Assembly (NCBI RefSeq): GCF_025628985.1
Contig: NZ_JAOTEM010000001.1
Coordinates: forward strand, 1,364,001-1,428,000
Length of the DNA: 64,000 bases
Reading direction: 5' to 3'
Source of the DNA: Chryseobacterium edaphi
Lineage (GTDB): Bacteria > Bacteroidota > Bacteroidia > Flavobacteriales > Weeksellaceae
Position numbers and translations under genes: made by a program. The notes under the pieces are model-generated. The model was given only the letters and a program-made list of their open reading frames with translations. It was not told where the DNA came from and did no database searches. Of the stretch, positions 19,111 through 28,042 are shown piece by piece; within the stretch, counting starts at the first letter, position 1; every line of letters begins with the position of its first letter.

Positions 19111-21054
19111 TTATTGAATCCTCATATCAAGTGTAGTTTCAATAGAAATAACTTGTTTCAAAGCAGTTTCTTTTAAAACACCATCTCTAATATACTCTAA
19201 AAGAATTGGTTTGATTTCATAATTCCAGCGTGTTTTAATATCTCCACCATCTGCAGTTTTATCAATAAAATAAGAGTGTCCCAAAGCAACATCTTTAGGT
19301 TCAAATTCCTGAGAGAGGAAGTCAGATTTTGTCTGGTAATCATCTTTTGTAAATAATGCTTTAACTTCTGAAAACAAGTCTGTGTAAAACTCTCCTTCTT
19401 TCATCTCAGCAGTTAAATCTTTTGGTAACACCTCTATAAACGCAAACCTCCTTCGTATTGCATAATCAATATGTCCTACACTTCGGTCTGCTGTGTTCAT
19501 TGTTCCGATGATATAAAGATTGGGAGGAAGAATTAATTTATTTTTCAGTAAAGAATCATCTACTGAATACATACTTTCCACTTCTTCGCCACGGTATTCT
19601 AAAGCGTAAATCAGTTCACCTAAAACTGAGGAAAGATTGGCTCGGTTGATTTCGTCTATTATTAATACAAAATTTTCAGGCTCTCTTACAGCTGTATCAA
19701 CTTCTTCAAATTTTGTTGTAATAGAATTCTTAAAGTCTGAAAATACTTTGTAATAATAGCCATAATGCTGTTTTGCTGAACCAGAGATATTCGCCAATGC
19801 TTTAAATGCTTTTTTGTCTGCCGGATCACTTAAAAAAGCTTCCTTAATATCACTGAATTTCATTCTATGTTTCGCAGATTCAAACCAAGAATCGCCGGTG
19901 TAGTAAAAAGCAGATTCATCAATATCAAAAAGTTTAACTTTATCTGTCAATCGATATTCGCCTGTATCATCAATTTTAGATTGTACCGTTTCTACAAAAT
20001 TATCAAACTGTTCATTTACCCACTCATTCTTAGACAATATACTATCTGATTTTGTTGATTTATGATAGTTTTTCAAAGCCAGTTCTGCAAACTCACCCAA
20101 AGTCTTATTTACATTCTTATATTCAATTTTTTCACCTTTTGATTCTGCTACAATTCCTCTTACAAAATCTTCGTAAGTATAGCTTGGGTGAAATTGTATC
20201 AGCTTAATTTGATCGTTATTCTTTAAATCATTAAATCTATTGAATAAGTTTTTTGCTAAGGCGTCAGCGTAAGATAAAGTATTACTTTTTCTTTCTTCAC
20301 TACTTTTCTCCCATAATTTCCCAATATATGAATCGTATATTTGTTTCCTAGTAGGAGATCTATCTTCACCATTTGTAGATAGTAAAATTGAATCTTGATT
20401 GATTTCTTTTATAATATATTTTGTTGATTCTTTTCTTGCTGATATTTCTTGATTAATTGTAAAAAAAGAAAATATATTCTTTTCTGAAATTTTAGAATTA
20501 TTACCAATCAACTCTTTTGCAATCAACTTTGCTTCTCTGGTTTTTCCCGTTCCTGGAGGTCCTTGTAAGATGATTTGTTTTTTGTATTTTAGAATATCTA
20601 GTTTTTCTTGTGTATCCATTTTATTCATCTCGGAAATTATTGAATTAAACAAATCTGTGTTTTTATTGATTCTTTTAATTGTATTGAATGAAAAGGTATG
20701 GCGTAAAGGTTTTACTGTACCATATTGACTACCACTTAAGGTAGCTTCTTTCATACCATATATGTGAATCCCTCTTTCTTTATTACTTTGGTCAAAAAAA
20801 TACCATTCTTCAACAGGGGCTGTAAGATTCCACTCTTCATCATCAGAAGTAAATATTTCATTTGCTTTACCGTACGCTATAAAGTGACTCCTATATTTAA
20901 GTAACAGAATATCACCTTGTTTAATTGCATTATAAGTACCTTTTTGTGGAGTGTTTTCGTGAAGAATGAATGCCTTTTTTTCAACAATTCTATTAAGATT
21001 TTCTTCATCGTAACCTTTGTCTTTTTCTCCTACACTACAAGAGTAAAATTTCAT
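19111..21054 (-). CDS. McrB-like AAA+ motor with N-terminal PUA/EVE-like domain
   Basis: 647 residues. Residues 1 to about 130 form a small beta-rich domain (GDILLLKYRSHFIAYGKANE) that resembles PUA/EVE modified-base readers; that assignment is inference. The AAA+ part has Walker A GPPGTGKT (165-172), the McrB hallmark FHPSYTYEDFVRG (289-301), Walker B IIDEIN (465-470), and MNTADRS (519-525), the conserved McrB signature linked to GTP use. Family knowledge: McrB hexamers translocate DNA and recruit McrC. The linker between Walker A and Walker B is long (~290 residues). A 39-bp gap separates it from the ImmA-like gene upstream. Confidence 0.88.
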   Translation of the reverse strand: MKFYSCSVGEKDKGYDEENLNRIVEKKAFILHENTPQKGTYNAIKQGDILLLKYRSHFIAYGKANEIFTSDDEEWNLTAPVEEWYFFDQSNKERGIHIYGMKEATLSGSQYGTVKPLRHTFSFNTIKRINKNTDLFNSIISEMNKMDTQEKLDILKYKKQIILQGPPGTGKTREAKLIAKELIGNNSKISEKNIFSFFTINQEISARKESTKYIIKEINQDSILLSTNGEDRSPTRKQIYDSYIGKLWEKSSEERKSNTLSYADALAKNLFNRFNDLKNNDQIKLIQFHPSYTYEDFVRGIVAESKGEKIEYKNVNKTLGEFAELALKNYHKSTKSDSILSKNEWVNEQFDNFVETVQSKIDDTGEYRLTDKVKLFDIDESAFYYTGDSWFESAKHRMKFSDIKEAFLSDPADKKAFKALANISGSAKQHYGYYYKVFSDFKNSITTKFEEVDTAVREPENFVLIIDEINRANLSSVLGELIYALEYRGEEVESMYSVDDSLLKNKLILPPNLYIIGTMNTADRSVGHIDYAIRRRFAFIEVLPKDLTAEMKEGEFYTDLFSEVKALFTKDDYQTKSDFLSQEFEPKDVALGHSYFIDKTADGGDIKTRWNYEIKPILLEYIRDGVLKETALKQVISIETTLDMRIQ

Positions 21055-21093
21055 TTTTATATGATTAGTTAATAGTTTTTTTTAATGTGTAAC

Positions 21094-21687
21094 TTACTTC
21101 TCAAATTGAAAGTCCGCCAATTTAAGCTGTTTTAATCTAAACCTTAATGCCGTTTCCGACACCCCATAACGTTTTGTTAGATCATTTTTTATTGATAGCC
21201 AAACTCCGAAAGTATAATCATTTTTGACTAATAAAAAATCTTTGATTCTCTTTCTGCTGCGATTTTCTAGTATGCTTAAAAAAGCTGTTTTCACTTTTTC
21301 CTTCGGCATTAGCAAGCAACTTGCAAAATAATTAGCCTCTCGTTCAATAGGATTTTTTTGATGTTCTTCTTCAGCAATATCACTATTCGTACAAAAACCT
21401 AAATTGCTATGTAAGTTATGTGACAAAAAATAGTGTCCTAATTCGTGAGCAATGGTAAAATGCTTACGACCAATATTATCAATATCTTTATTAACGAAAA
21501 TATAAGCTTGATCTTTATTTTTAGTTAATGCTCCAACAAAATCAGTATTTTCAGAATTTACTTCTTTATATTTAATTTTTTCAGAATGCATTATTTCTTG
21601 AAATACTTTATGAACCCCACCTTTTTTGACATATTTTGACAATACAGAATTTGCTATTGTTTCTATTTCATTATTTGTCTTCATCAT
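21094..21687 (-). CDS. ImmA/IrrE family zinc metallopeptidase
   Basis: About 197 residues. The zinc site is the HExxH motif in HFTIAHELGHYFLSH, followed by a glutamate in the next helix (EREANYFASCLLMP), the COG2856 pattern. No N-terminal HTH domain is present, unlike many phage or ICE regulators of this group. The start is set at MMKTNNE, inside the hsdS end, giving a 17-bp overlap and probable translational coupling; ATGs at 21699 and 21684 are alternatives. Characterised relatives (ImmA, IrrE/PprI) cleave repressors. Its place between a type I and a McrBC-like system suggests a regulatory or defence role, which is inference. Confidence 0.85.
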   Translation of the reverse strand: MMKTNNEIETIANSVLSKYVKKGGVHKVFQEIMHSEKIKYKEVNSENTDFVGALTKNKDQAYIFVNKDIDNIGRKHFTIAHELGHYFLSHNLHSNLGFCTNSDIAEEEHQKNPIEREANYFASCLLMPKEKVKTAFLSILENRSRKRIKDFLLVKNDYTFGVWLSIKNDLTKRYGVSETALRFRLKQLKLADFQFEK

Positions 21688-23287
21688 CCATTGCATCAAA
21701 CAATTCTCGTAATGTCGATCGATCTATATCCCCTCTTGCTGCTAACCCTTCCTCTTTTAGCCATACTTCAAAAAGTTCATCATCACTTTTTTGAGAAGAT
21801 CTATCATAGGATGCGTCTAATTTTGCAACTATTCCCAAAACTTGCGCTTCTGCTTCTCCCACCTTCACCTGCCCATTCATCAGCATGGGCAACAGCCAGT
21901 CTCGCAATGCAGAGAGTTCTTGGTTTTGCTTAAGGTTTGATTGTATTTTTTTATCAGTTGATTTTAAAAATTCATAATACTTTTCTACGATTTCTTTTTT
22001 GGGTAGAACGATAGAATATGAATTCATAAAAGAATCAAAAAGAAAATTCTTTATGCCACTTGTTTTTCCTTCAAAGCCAAAGAAAACACCTGCATCATAC
22101 AAACGTTGCCATTCTTGTTTGAAGTTGTAAATATACTTTTCATCTTTTATAGAAACTGCTTTACAGAAATTAGAACAAATAATGTCAGTATCAAACCTTT
22201 CTAAAGTACTTTCTGTTATCAAAGCAATTCTACCTGTAGATTGAACGGGACTCCCACCCGAAATTTCAACAACAAAATCATTAGGCATTAATTTTTTTGA
22301 AGAATTACTTTTTAAAATAAATCTTTCTGGAGTTTTTACTTCTCCTTTTCCATTAATTCCATTAATATCTGCACCTCTTATGCAATAAACTCTTTCCGTA
22401 TAATTTCCTTCAATTTCTTCTTTTCCCCAATCACCAGCTTTTGTGTCTTTTATCCAATCATTAAAAACGGTAACCTCCCACCCTTCAGGAATTTCTCTTT
22501 TCAGGGTTTCGTTGTACACCATTTTCCCGCCAGAAGATTTGTAGTCTCGACTACGCTCGACTACCGTAATTTTTTCACGCTCAGCTACCGACTGTTGGCT
22601 GAGCGGAGTCGAAGCCAAGGTATCAGAAACTGGAAAATCAAACTGTACAAACCAATAATCATACAGCGTTTTTGCCATTGCTTCCAATTCTGCATTGATG
22701 CGGTTATTGAGTTTTATCTTTTTATTAATAGAATTATATATATTATCAATTCCTTCTAAAACGTTTTTCTTTGGTATTGGTATCGGTATATTATATAAAT
22801 CTTTTTGATAAAGTGCAATTACGGTAGTTGTTCCTTTTTTACAAGTTTCAATAAGTTTTTTCCCAAATATTGTATTAAAATAAGCATTTATAAAAGAACC
22901 AGTTACATATTCTTTATGATTAATTCTTACAAGCATATGATTAAATAAAATATTCTTATTTACATCATAAACAACACAGGATTTGCCAACTAATTCTTTT
23001 GAATTTCTAACATTAATGAAAAAATCTCCATTTTTTATTTTGTAGTTATCAATTTCTTCACTTGTTGCAAAAGTTTTTGGTAAACCATTAAAAGTATAAG
23101 TGCCATTTTCATTTATAAAATTCATTTTGAAATAATCTATTCCATCAATTTCATTTAATTCTGAATTTGAACGTATTAATCCTTGTTGATAACTTGAAAT
23201 AATATCTTTCCAATAATACCAAGTCCAGTTTTCATCTAGAAAATATGGTGCATTTTTTTGATTAAATGTAGAAACTAAATTACTCAT
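21671..23287 (-). CDS. hsdS: Type I restriction system specificity subunit S with repeat-derived insert
   Basis: 538 residues with the two-target-recognition-domain layout. TRD1 (1-~165) is followed by the first coiled-coil conserved region (NRINAELEAMAKTLYDYWFVQ), then TRD2 (~265-440) and a second conserved region (LKQNQELSALRDWLLPMLMNGQ). It sets the DNA sequence recognised by the HsdM2S methylase and by the HsdR complex. Residues ~220-248 replace the usual short linker with a segment encoded by a dispersed repeat (22544-22630). The start overlaps the hsdM stop by 8 bp. Confidence 0.92.
   Translation of the reverse strand: MSNLVSTFNQKNAPYFLDENWTWYYWKDIISSYQQGLIRSNSELNEIDGIDYFKMNFINENGTYTFNGLPKTFATSEEIDNYKIKNGDFFINVRNSKELVGKSCVVYDVNKNILFNHMLVRINHKEYVTGSFINAYFNTIFGKKLIETCKKGTTTVIALYQKDLYNIPIPIPKKNVLEGIDNIYNSINKKIKLNNRINAELEAMAKTLYDYWFVQFDFPVSDTLASTPLSQQSVAEREKITVVERSRDYKSSGGKMVYNETLKREIPEGWEVTVFNDWIKDTKAGDWGKEEIEGNYTERVYCIRGADINGINGKGEVKTPERFILKSNSSKKLMPNDFVVEISGGSPVQSTGRIALITESTLERFDTDIICSNFCKAVSIKDEKYIYNFKQEWQRLYDAGVFFGFEGKTSGIKNFLFDSFMNSYSIVLPKKEIVEKYYEFLKSTDKKIQSNLKQNQELSALRDWLLPMLMNGQVKVGEAEAQVLGIVAKLDASYDRSSQKSDDELFEVWLKEEGLAARGDIDRSTLRELFDAMDDEDK
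22544..22630. repeat. Dispersed repeat inserted in frame inside hsdS
   Basis: It contains GGCTGAGCGGAGTCGAAGCC (22597-22616) and GTCTCGACTACGCTCGACTA on the left side, forms of the GGTGGCTGAGCG repeat found intergenically at 29061-29117, 29272-29297 and 29804-29860. It is open in the hsdS frame and encodes the linker peptide ASTPLSQQSVAEREKITVVE and following residues. Confidence 0.8.
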
Positions 23288-24896
23288 ACTTCAACCCTTT
23301 TAAATTCTCCAAAATCTTCTTATCCAGTTCATTTCCTTCTGCAAATAATTGGCTGAAATTACTTTCATAGGTTTGCATTTTCTGTGCAAATTCTTCTGTG
23401 GTAATTTCTATATATTCTATCTTCACCTCAAAATATTGTCCCGCAGAAAAGCTGTAATTTTTAGCCATTACCTCTTCTTTGGTTACCACTACAGAAAAAT
23501 CTTCCTCTGCATTCTTTTGGTTCATGGCATCAATAATGCGTTGTTCTTCTTTTGGTTCAAGAACCGTTTTTTGGTTTTTGCCCTCTTTAATAGTTTTTCC
23601 CAGTTTGGAAGCATCTACCAAAACGATCTTTTCGCTGTCGGCTTCCTTGTCTATAAATACAATAGAAACATTAGTTCCGGTACTTGCAAAAATATTGCTC
23701 GGCATACTTACCACGCCTCGCAACCAATTGCGCTCTATCAGTGCTTCTCTTATTTTTCTTTCAATCCCGCTTTGTGCCGTGATAAAACCTGTAGGAACTA
23801 CAATTGCTGCTTTACCTTTAGCATCCAGACTGTACATAATGTGCTGAATAAATAACAGATAAATCGCCATCGATTCTTTTTTTGTTTTTGCAATATTGGG
23901 AACGCCTGCAAAAAACCTTTCTTTAAAGCTGTCTTTGGTAAGGTCTGCCTGATAATCTGAGAAATCTAATTTAAACGGAGGATTAGAAACAATATACTTA
24001 AATTTTTTGCCCAAATGTGCCGGTTGCAAAATAGTGTTTCCTTTGATAATATTCGGGATAGAATGTTGCAGATTATTCAGAATAAGATTCAATCTGAGCA
24101 TATTAGCCGATTTTTGAGAAATATCTTCAGAATAGATGGTGCAGTTTTTCTCGCCAATCGCATGTGCAATATTCATCAGTAGCGTTCCCGAACCTGCACT
24201 CGGATCATATACGCTTGCACTTTTTTCACCCTCTTTTACCAAGATAGCTGCCATAATTCGTGCCACAGCGTGTGGTGTGTAATATTCTGCATATTTACCG
24301 CCACTGTCGCTGTTGTAGTCTTTAATCAGATATTCAAAAATGGTGGCAAAGAAATCATATTTCTCAGTGAACATCTTCTCGAAACTTATGTTCACCAGTT
24401 TATTGAGCAACGCTCGGCAAAAAGCATCACGCTGTGAAGCATCCCTGATGAAAAAACTGATGTCATCAAACATTTTATCTTTAACACCCGTTGCAGAACT
24501 CACCGAATAAATATCGATATTTTCTGCACTGATGCTCCTTAAAGTTCCGTCAAAAATAATTTCCCCAAAATTGGGCTGATTGGAGTTATTAAACAAATAG
24601 GCAATTAATTGTTCGGGCTTAAGCTTCGCTGCTTTATTTCCTATTCTTGCGAGAAGAAATTGTTTCTTGTCTTCAGAAAGCTTTTCATAAGCAGACTGAA
24701 AATCTTCTGCCTGAGACAATTCCGGTTCTATTTTTTTTGCTTCGTGTATAAACTTATCGTTAAGATATTTATATAAAAAAACCTGCGAAATAATATTAAA
24801 TTCGCTGGCGTCATTTCCTAATCCGTAGTTCGCACAAACACTTTTTAGTCCATCTATTAAGGTTTTGGTTTGTGCGATAAACTGTATCTCCGTCAT
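23280..24896 (-). CDS. hsdM: Type I restriction-modification DNA methyltransferase subunit M
   Basis: 538 residues. The N-terminal helical HsdM domain is followed by the N6-adenine methyltransferase domain, with motif I DPSAGSG (231-237) for AdoMet and catalytic motif IV NPPF (305-308). The order of motifs is the gamma class usual for HsdM. With HsdS it methylates adenine in both half sites and protects the host from HsdR. It starts 7 bp after the hsdR stop and overlaps hsdS by 8 bp, so it lies in a tight operon. Confidence 0.96.
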   Translation of the reverse strand: MTEIQFIAQTKTLIDGLKSVCANYGLGNDASEFNIISQVFLYKYLNDKFIHEAKKIEPELSQAEDFQSAYEKLSEDKKQFLLARIGNKAAKLKPEQLIAYLFNNSNQPNFGEIIFDGTLRSISAENIDIYSVSSATGVKDKMFDDISFFIRDASQRDAFCRALLNKLVNISFEKMFTEKYDFFATIFEYLIKDYNSDSGGKYAEYYTPHAVARIMAAILVKEGEKSASVYDPSAGSGTLLMNIAHAIGEKNCTIYSEDISQKSANMLRLNLILNNLQHSIPNIIKGNTILQPAHLGKKFKYIVSNPPFKLDFSDYQADLTKDSFKERFFAGVPNIAKTKKESMAIYLLFIQHIMYSLDAKGKAAIVVPTGFITAQSGIERKIREALIERNWLRGVVSMPSNIFASTGTNVSIVFIDKEADSEKIVLVDASKLGKTIKEGKNQKTVLEPKEEQRIIDAMNQKNAEEDFSVVVTKEEVMAKNYSFSAGQYFEVKIEYIEITTEEFAQKMQTYESNFSQLFAEGNELDKKILENLKGLKYE

Positions 24897-24903
24897 TTTT
24901 TCT

Positions 24904-27900
24904 TTAGCTGTAAGTATATTGTTGTTTGTATTCTTTTACAATAAGGTCATTAATATTTTTGGTGGTGTTAAAATCCAGATTCATTTTCTGGGAGTCAATG
25001 AATTGCTGTATTACAATACTCATAACTTCCTGATTGAAGTAGGTTTCATTTTTTACCAGTTCCACATTGTGCAGACAAATATCGTCTATTACATTTTTAG
25101 TTCCCAGCAATGCTTCGTAAATTTGTATTTCTTTTGCAATAATGGTAGGATTGTCGACCAGCCTTTTATGGATTCTCACATATTTTTCATCATTTTCATA
25201 TTTAGCTCTGAAAAGGGCATTTTTACGGTTCAGTTCTCGTACCTCATCATAAATTCTGCTCAGAATATGGATATTGTCGCGCATATCTTCCTGATTGACT
25301 TCATCTAGATTTTTATTTTTAAAAATACGTTCCAATTCTTCCCGCAGTGTTACAAACTCAGGATCTGCCGGATCTATATTGCGTTGCAGTTCTTCCCTGG
25401 TTTGTCTGAGCTGATTTCTGAGCTGGTCTGCCAAAATCATTTCTTCTTCAGAAATTTTGGTAAACTGGAAGAAGATATCTTCCAAAGCGGTATTGATTAA
25501 ATTAGTATTATCGTTTTCATTATTGATACTGTCTACCAAATTTAAGGTATCTAATCTCCTCTGAACTTCTTTGAGAAGTTGATTGAGTTTATAGAAATCT
25601 AATAATCCCAGTAATTCATCATCTCCCTGTAAACGGATAATATTTTTTAGTTCTTTAGCTTTTTGCAAAACTTTGACAAGTTCTGACAATTGCTTTTTAT
25701 CCTTAATATCGTCCATTTGCAAGCGGAAGCTTTCAGCATTTTTTATGTCATACTGAAATAACTTTTCCTTGATTTCTGAAACATCTTGATCTATTTCTTC
25801 TTTAGTTTTAAACAAGTTGCTGTAATTCTGCATTTCATCGCCTAATTCTTGCTGCAACTCCTGGAAATAGTTTTCATTGGTTTCTTTAAATTCTTTAGTG
25901 ATGTCTGCAAAATCTACTACAAAACCGAAACGATGTTTTTTGTATGGTCTGTTTACTCGTGTTAAAGTTTGTAATAAGTTGTGGTTTTTTACTACTCTTG
26001 CTAAGTACAGTTTTTTAAGTCGAGGCGCATCAAAACCCGTCAAAAGCATATTATAGACAAACAATAAATCAATATCTCCATTTTTGAAAGCTTCAATTTC
26101 TTGTTTTCTAATATCTTTAGAATTGACGTCATGCAAAATAAGACTAGCTTTTAGAGGAGTATTATTTCCATATCTTTCTCTTTCTTCTCGTACCATTGCA
26201 TAATCAAACTCCTGTTTTCCGTAGATTTTTTCAAACTGTGCAAAAAGCTCTTTTGCTTGTTCTGAAGTATCACAAACCACCATTCCGCCAATGGTTTCAT
26301 CTTTCTTTCTGAAATCTTTTAAATCATTCAGAATATATTCCAGCATAGGTTCTGCAAACTTTGGGTGAGCAAAAATTTCACTCTTCGAAATATCACCTTT
26401 CAGAATTTTAATTTGCTCCATTACGTCTTGCATCTGCATTTGGTAAGTAGTAGCAATTCCTTCTCTAATCAACCGTAAGGTGTAGCCATCTGCAATAGAA
26501 CGGTTATAATAATATTTATGGATATACTCTCCAAACAAAACTTTTGAGTCATAATCTTTTGCTACTTCTTTAAGAAGTGGAGTTCCTGTTAAAGCAATTT
26601 TTACGGCATCATCATCTGAACGCAAAAGATTTACAAGATAACTACCTTTAGGATTATAGCTTCGGTGTGCTTCATCTATGAAATAAATTCTCTGTATATT
26701 CAAATCATAATCAAAAGATTCTAAAACCGTACTGTCATCAGAAAATTTCTGAATATTTACTACAGTTATTTCTTGTTCTCCTGTACTATTAAGTATTGCA
26801 CTTGCTTTTTTAATATCCTGTATAAATTCTGTTCTGGAATTGACCATTTTTACGGACAAACCTCTGGAGCGAAATTCGGTTTGTGCTTGTATTGCCAAAT
26901 CTATTCGATCTACAATAAAATAAAATTTCGCAATAGTATTTTTCTTTTGGTAAAAATGAGAAAGGTATTTTACATTGTAGTATGCCAATGCTGTTTTTCC
27001 GCTTCCTTGTGTATGCCAAATAATCCCCTTTTTTATTCCTTCATCTAGTTTTTGAGTAATAGCTTTAGAAGCAAAAAACTGAGGATAACGCATAATATGT
27101 TTTTGAATAACAATATTTCCTTCTCTATTGGTTCTTTCTACATAGGTAATCCCGAACTGTAAGAAAAAAGCCAATCGCTCTTTAAAAAGTAAAGAAGTTA
27201 TAATTCTGTTGGTAGGCGTTTCGTAGTTTTTATTCAGCTTGAACTCGTCAGTATATTTTATTGCGACAATATTATTGTCTTTTAAAATTAAATTTTCCAG
27301 CTCTTCATTTTCAGGTTTTAGAAGATTCGTATAATTCAATAATTCTTCTTCACGAAAATAATTAAACATTACTCCGTCTTTAGAAGGCGTAGCATAATAA
27401 GCACCCATAATAGGCTCTATAACTCCATCTTCATATTCCATATTATTGGAAAATAACATCATTTGCGTAATGTTGGTAAAAGCTCTGAAGTCTTTTAGAG
27501 CAAATCTTTTGTTGATCCTATTCCTTTCTGCAATAACACCTTCCTTATTATTTGGTTTCTTAACCTCAATAAAAACTAAAGGGATACCATTTACTAAAAC
27601 AGTTATATCTGGTCTAAATTCCTCATCTCCTTTCTTGTAAGTTAATTCAGTAGTAACGTGAAATTCGTTATTATTAAAATTTTCAAAATCAATAAGTCGA
27701 GTTCCAGAAGTATTGCTTAAATTCCTGAAAAACTCTCTGCCCATATCATCATATTCCAGTTTTAAAGAAACATCAGTTAATAAACGCTCTACCTCATCTT
27801 CAGAGATATGAGAATTTATTTTAGAGATTGACTGTCTAAAAATATCAGGAAATATATTATTTTCTTGCAGTCTATCATGCCTATTTTTGGGAATATAGCT

Positions 27901-27963
27901 GTAACCCAATCTACATAAATGCAGAATAGCTGGTATTTTTACTCTAGAATCTTCGTTAAACAT
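24904..27963 (-). CDS. hsdR: Type I restriction endonuclease subunit R
   Basis: 1019 residues. The N-terminal nuclease domain carries a PD-(D/E)xK site: D119 in FRPDITVL and EVK at 133-135 in FIEVKKPN. The SF2 translocase has Walker A QGSGKT (319-324), DEAH (430-433) and ALTGTPLL, and the second RecA lobe includes NMLLTGFDAPRLKKLYLAR and TRVNRPYK. The C-terminal ~300 residues are coiled-coil-rich and probably contact HsdM/HsdS. It translocates DNA with ATP and cuts at a distance from unmethylated sites. It is the first gene of the operon, with a TATATTTG promoter 26 bp upstream. Confidence 0.96.
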   Translation of the reverse strand: MFNEDSRVKIPAILHLCRLGYSYIPKNRHDRLQENNIFPDIFRQSISKINSHISEDEVERLLTDVSLKLEYDDMGREFFRNLSNTSGTRLIDFENFNNNEFHVTTELTYKKGDEEFRPDITVLVNGIPLVFIEVKKPNNKEGVIAERNRINKRFALKDFRAFTNITQMMLFSNNMEYEDGVIEPIMGAYYATPSKDGVMFNYFREEELLNYTNLLKPENEELENLILKDNNIVAIKYTDEFKLNKNYETPTNRIITSLLFKERLAFFLQFGITYVERTNREGNIVIQKHIMRYPQFFASKAITQKLDEGIKKGIIWHTQGSGKTALAYYNVKYLSHFYQKKNTIAKFYFIVDRIDLAIQAQTEFRSRGLSVKMVNSRTEFIQDIKKASAILNSTGEQEITVVNIQKFSDDSTVLESFDYDLNIQRIYFIDEAHRSYNPKGSYLVNLLRSDDDAVKIALTGTPLLKEVAKDYDSKVLFGEYIHKYYYNRSIADGYTLRLIREGIATTYQMQMQDVMEQIKILKGDISKSEIFAHPKFAEPMLEYILNDLKDFRKKDETIGGMVVCDTSEQAKELFAQFEKIYGKQEFDYAMVREERERYGNNTPLKASLILHDVNSKDIRKQEIEAFKNGDIDLLFVYNMLLTGFDAPRLKKLYLARVVKNHNLLQTLTRVNRPYKKHRFGFVVDFADITKEFKETNENYFQELQQELGDEMQNYSNLFKTKEEIDQDVSEIKEKLFQYDIKNAESFRLQMDDIKDKKQLSELVKVLQKAKELKNIIRLQGDDELLGLLDFYKLNQLLKEVQRRLDTLNLVDSINNENDNTNLINTALEDIFFQFTKISEEEMILADQLRNQLRQTREELQRNIDPADPEFVTLREELERIFKNKNLDEVNQEDMRDNIHILSRIYDEVRELNRKNALFRAKYENDEKYVRIHKRLVDNPTIIAKEIQIYEALLGTKNVIDDICLHNVELVKNETYFNQEVMSIVIQQFIDSQKMNLDFNTTKNINDLIVKEYKQQYTYS

Positions 27964-27988
27964 TATTAGCTTTATTGTACATAACCTT

Positions 27989-27996
27989 CAAATATA
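27989..27996 (-). promoter_or_regulatory. Putative -7 promoter element of the defence operon
   Basis: TATATTTG on the minus strand, an exact TAnnTTTG match, 26 bp before the hsdR ATG. It is the only good candidate upstream of the six-gene operon. Confidence 0.5.
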
Positions 27997-28042
27997 ATTA
28001 AAAAGCATTCAACCGTATTGGGAAAGTTGAAAATATTGAGAA

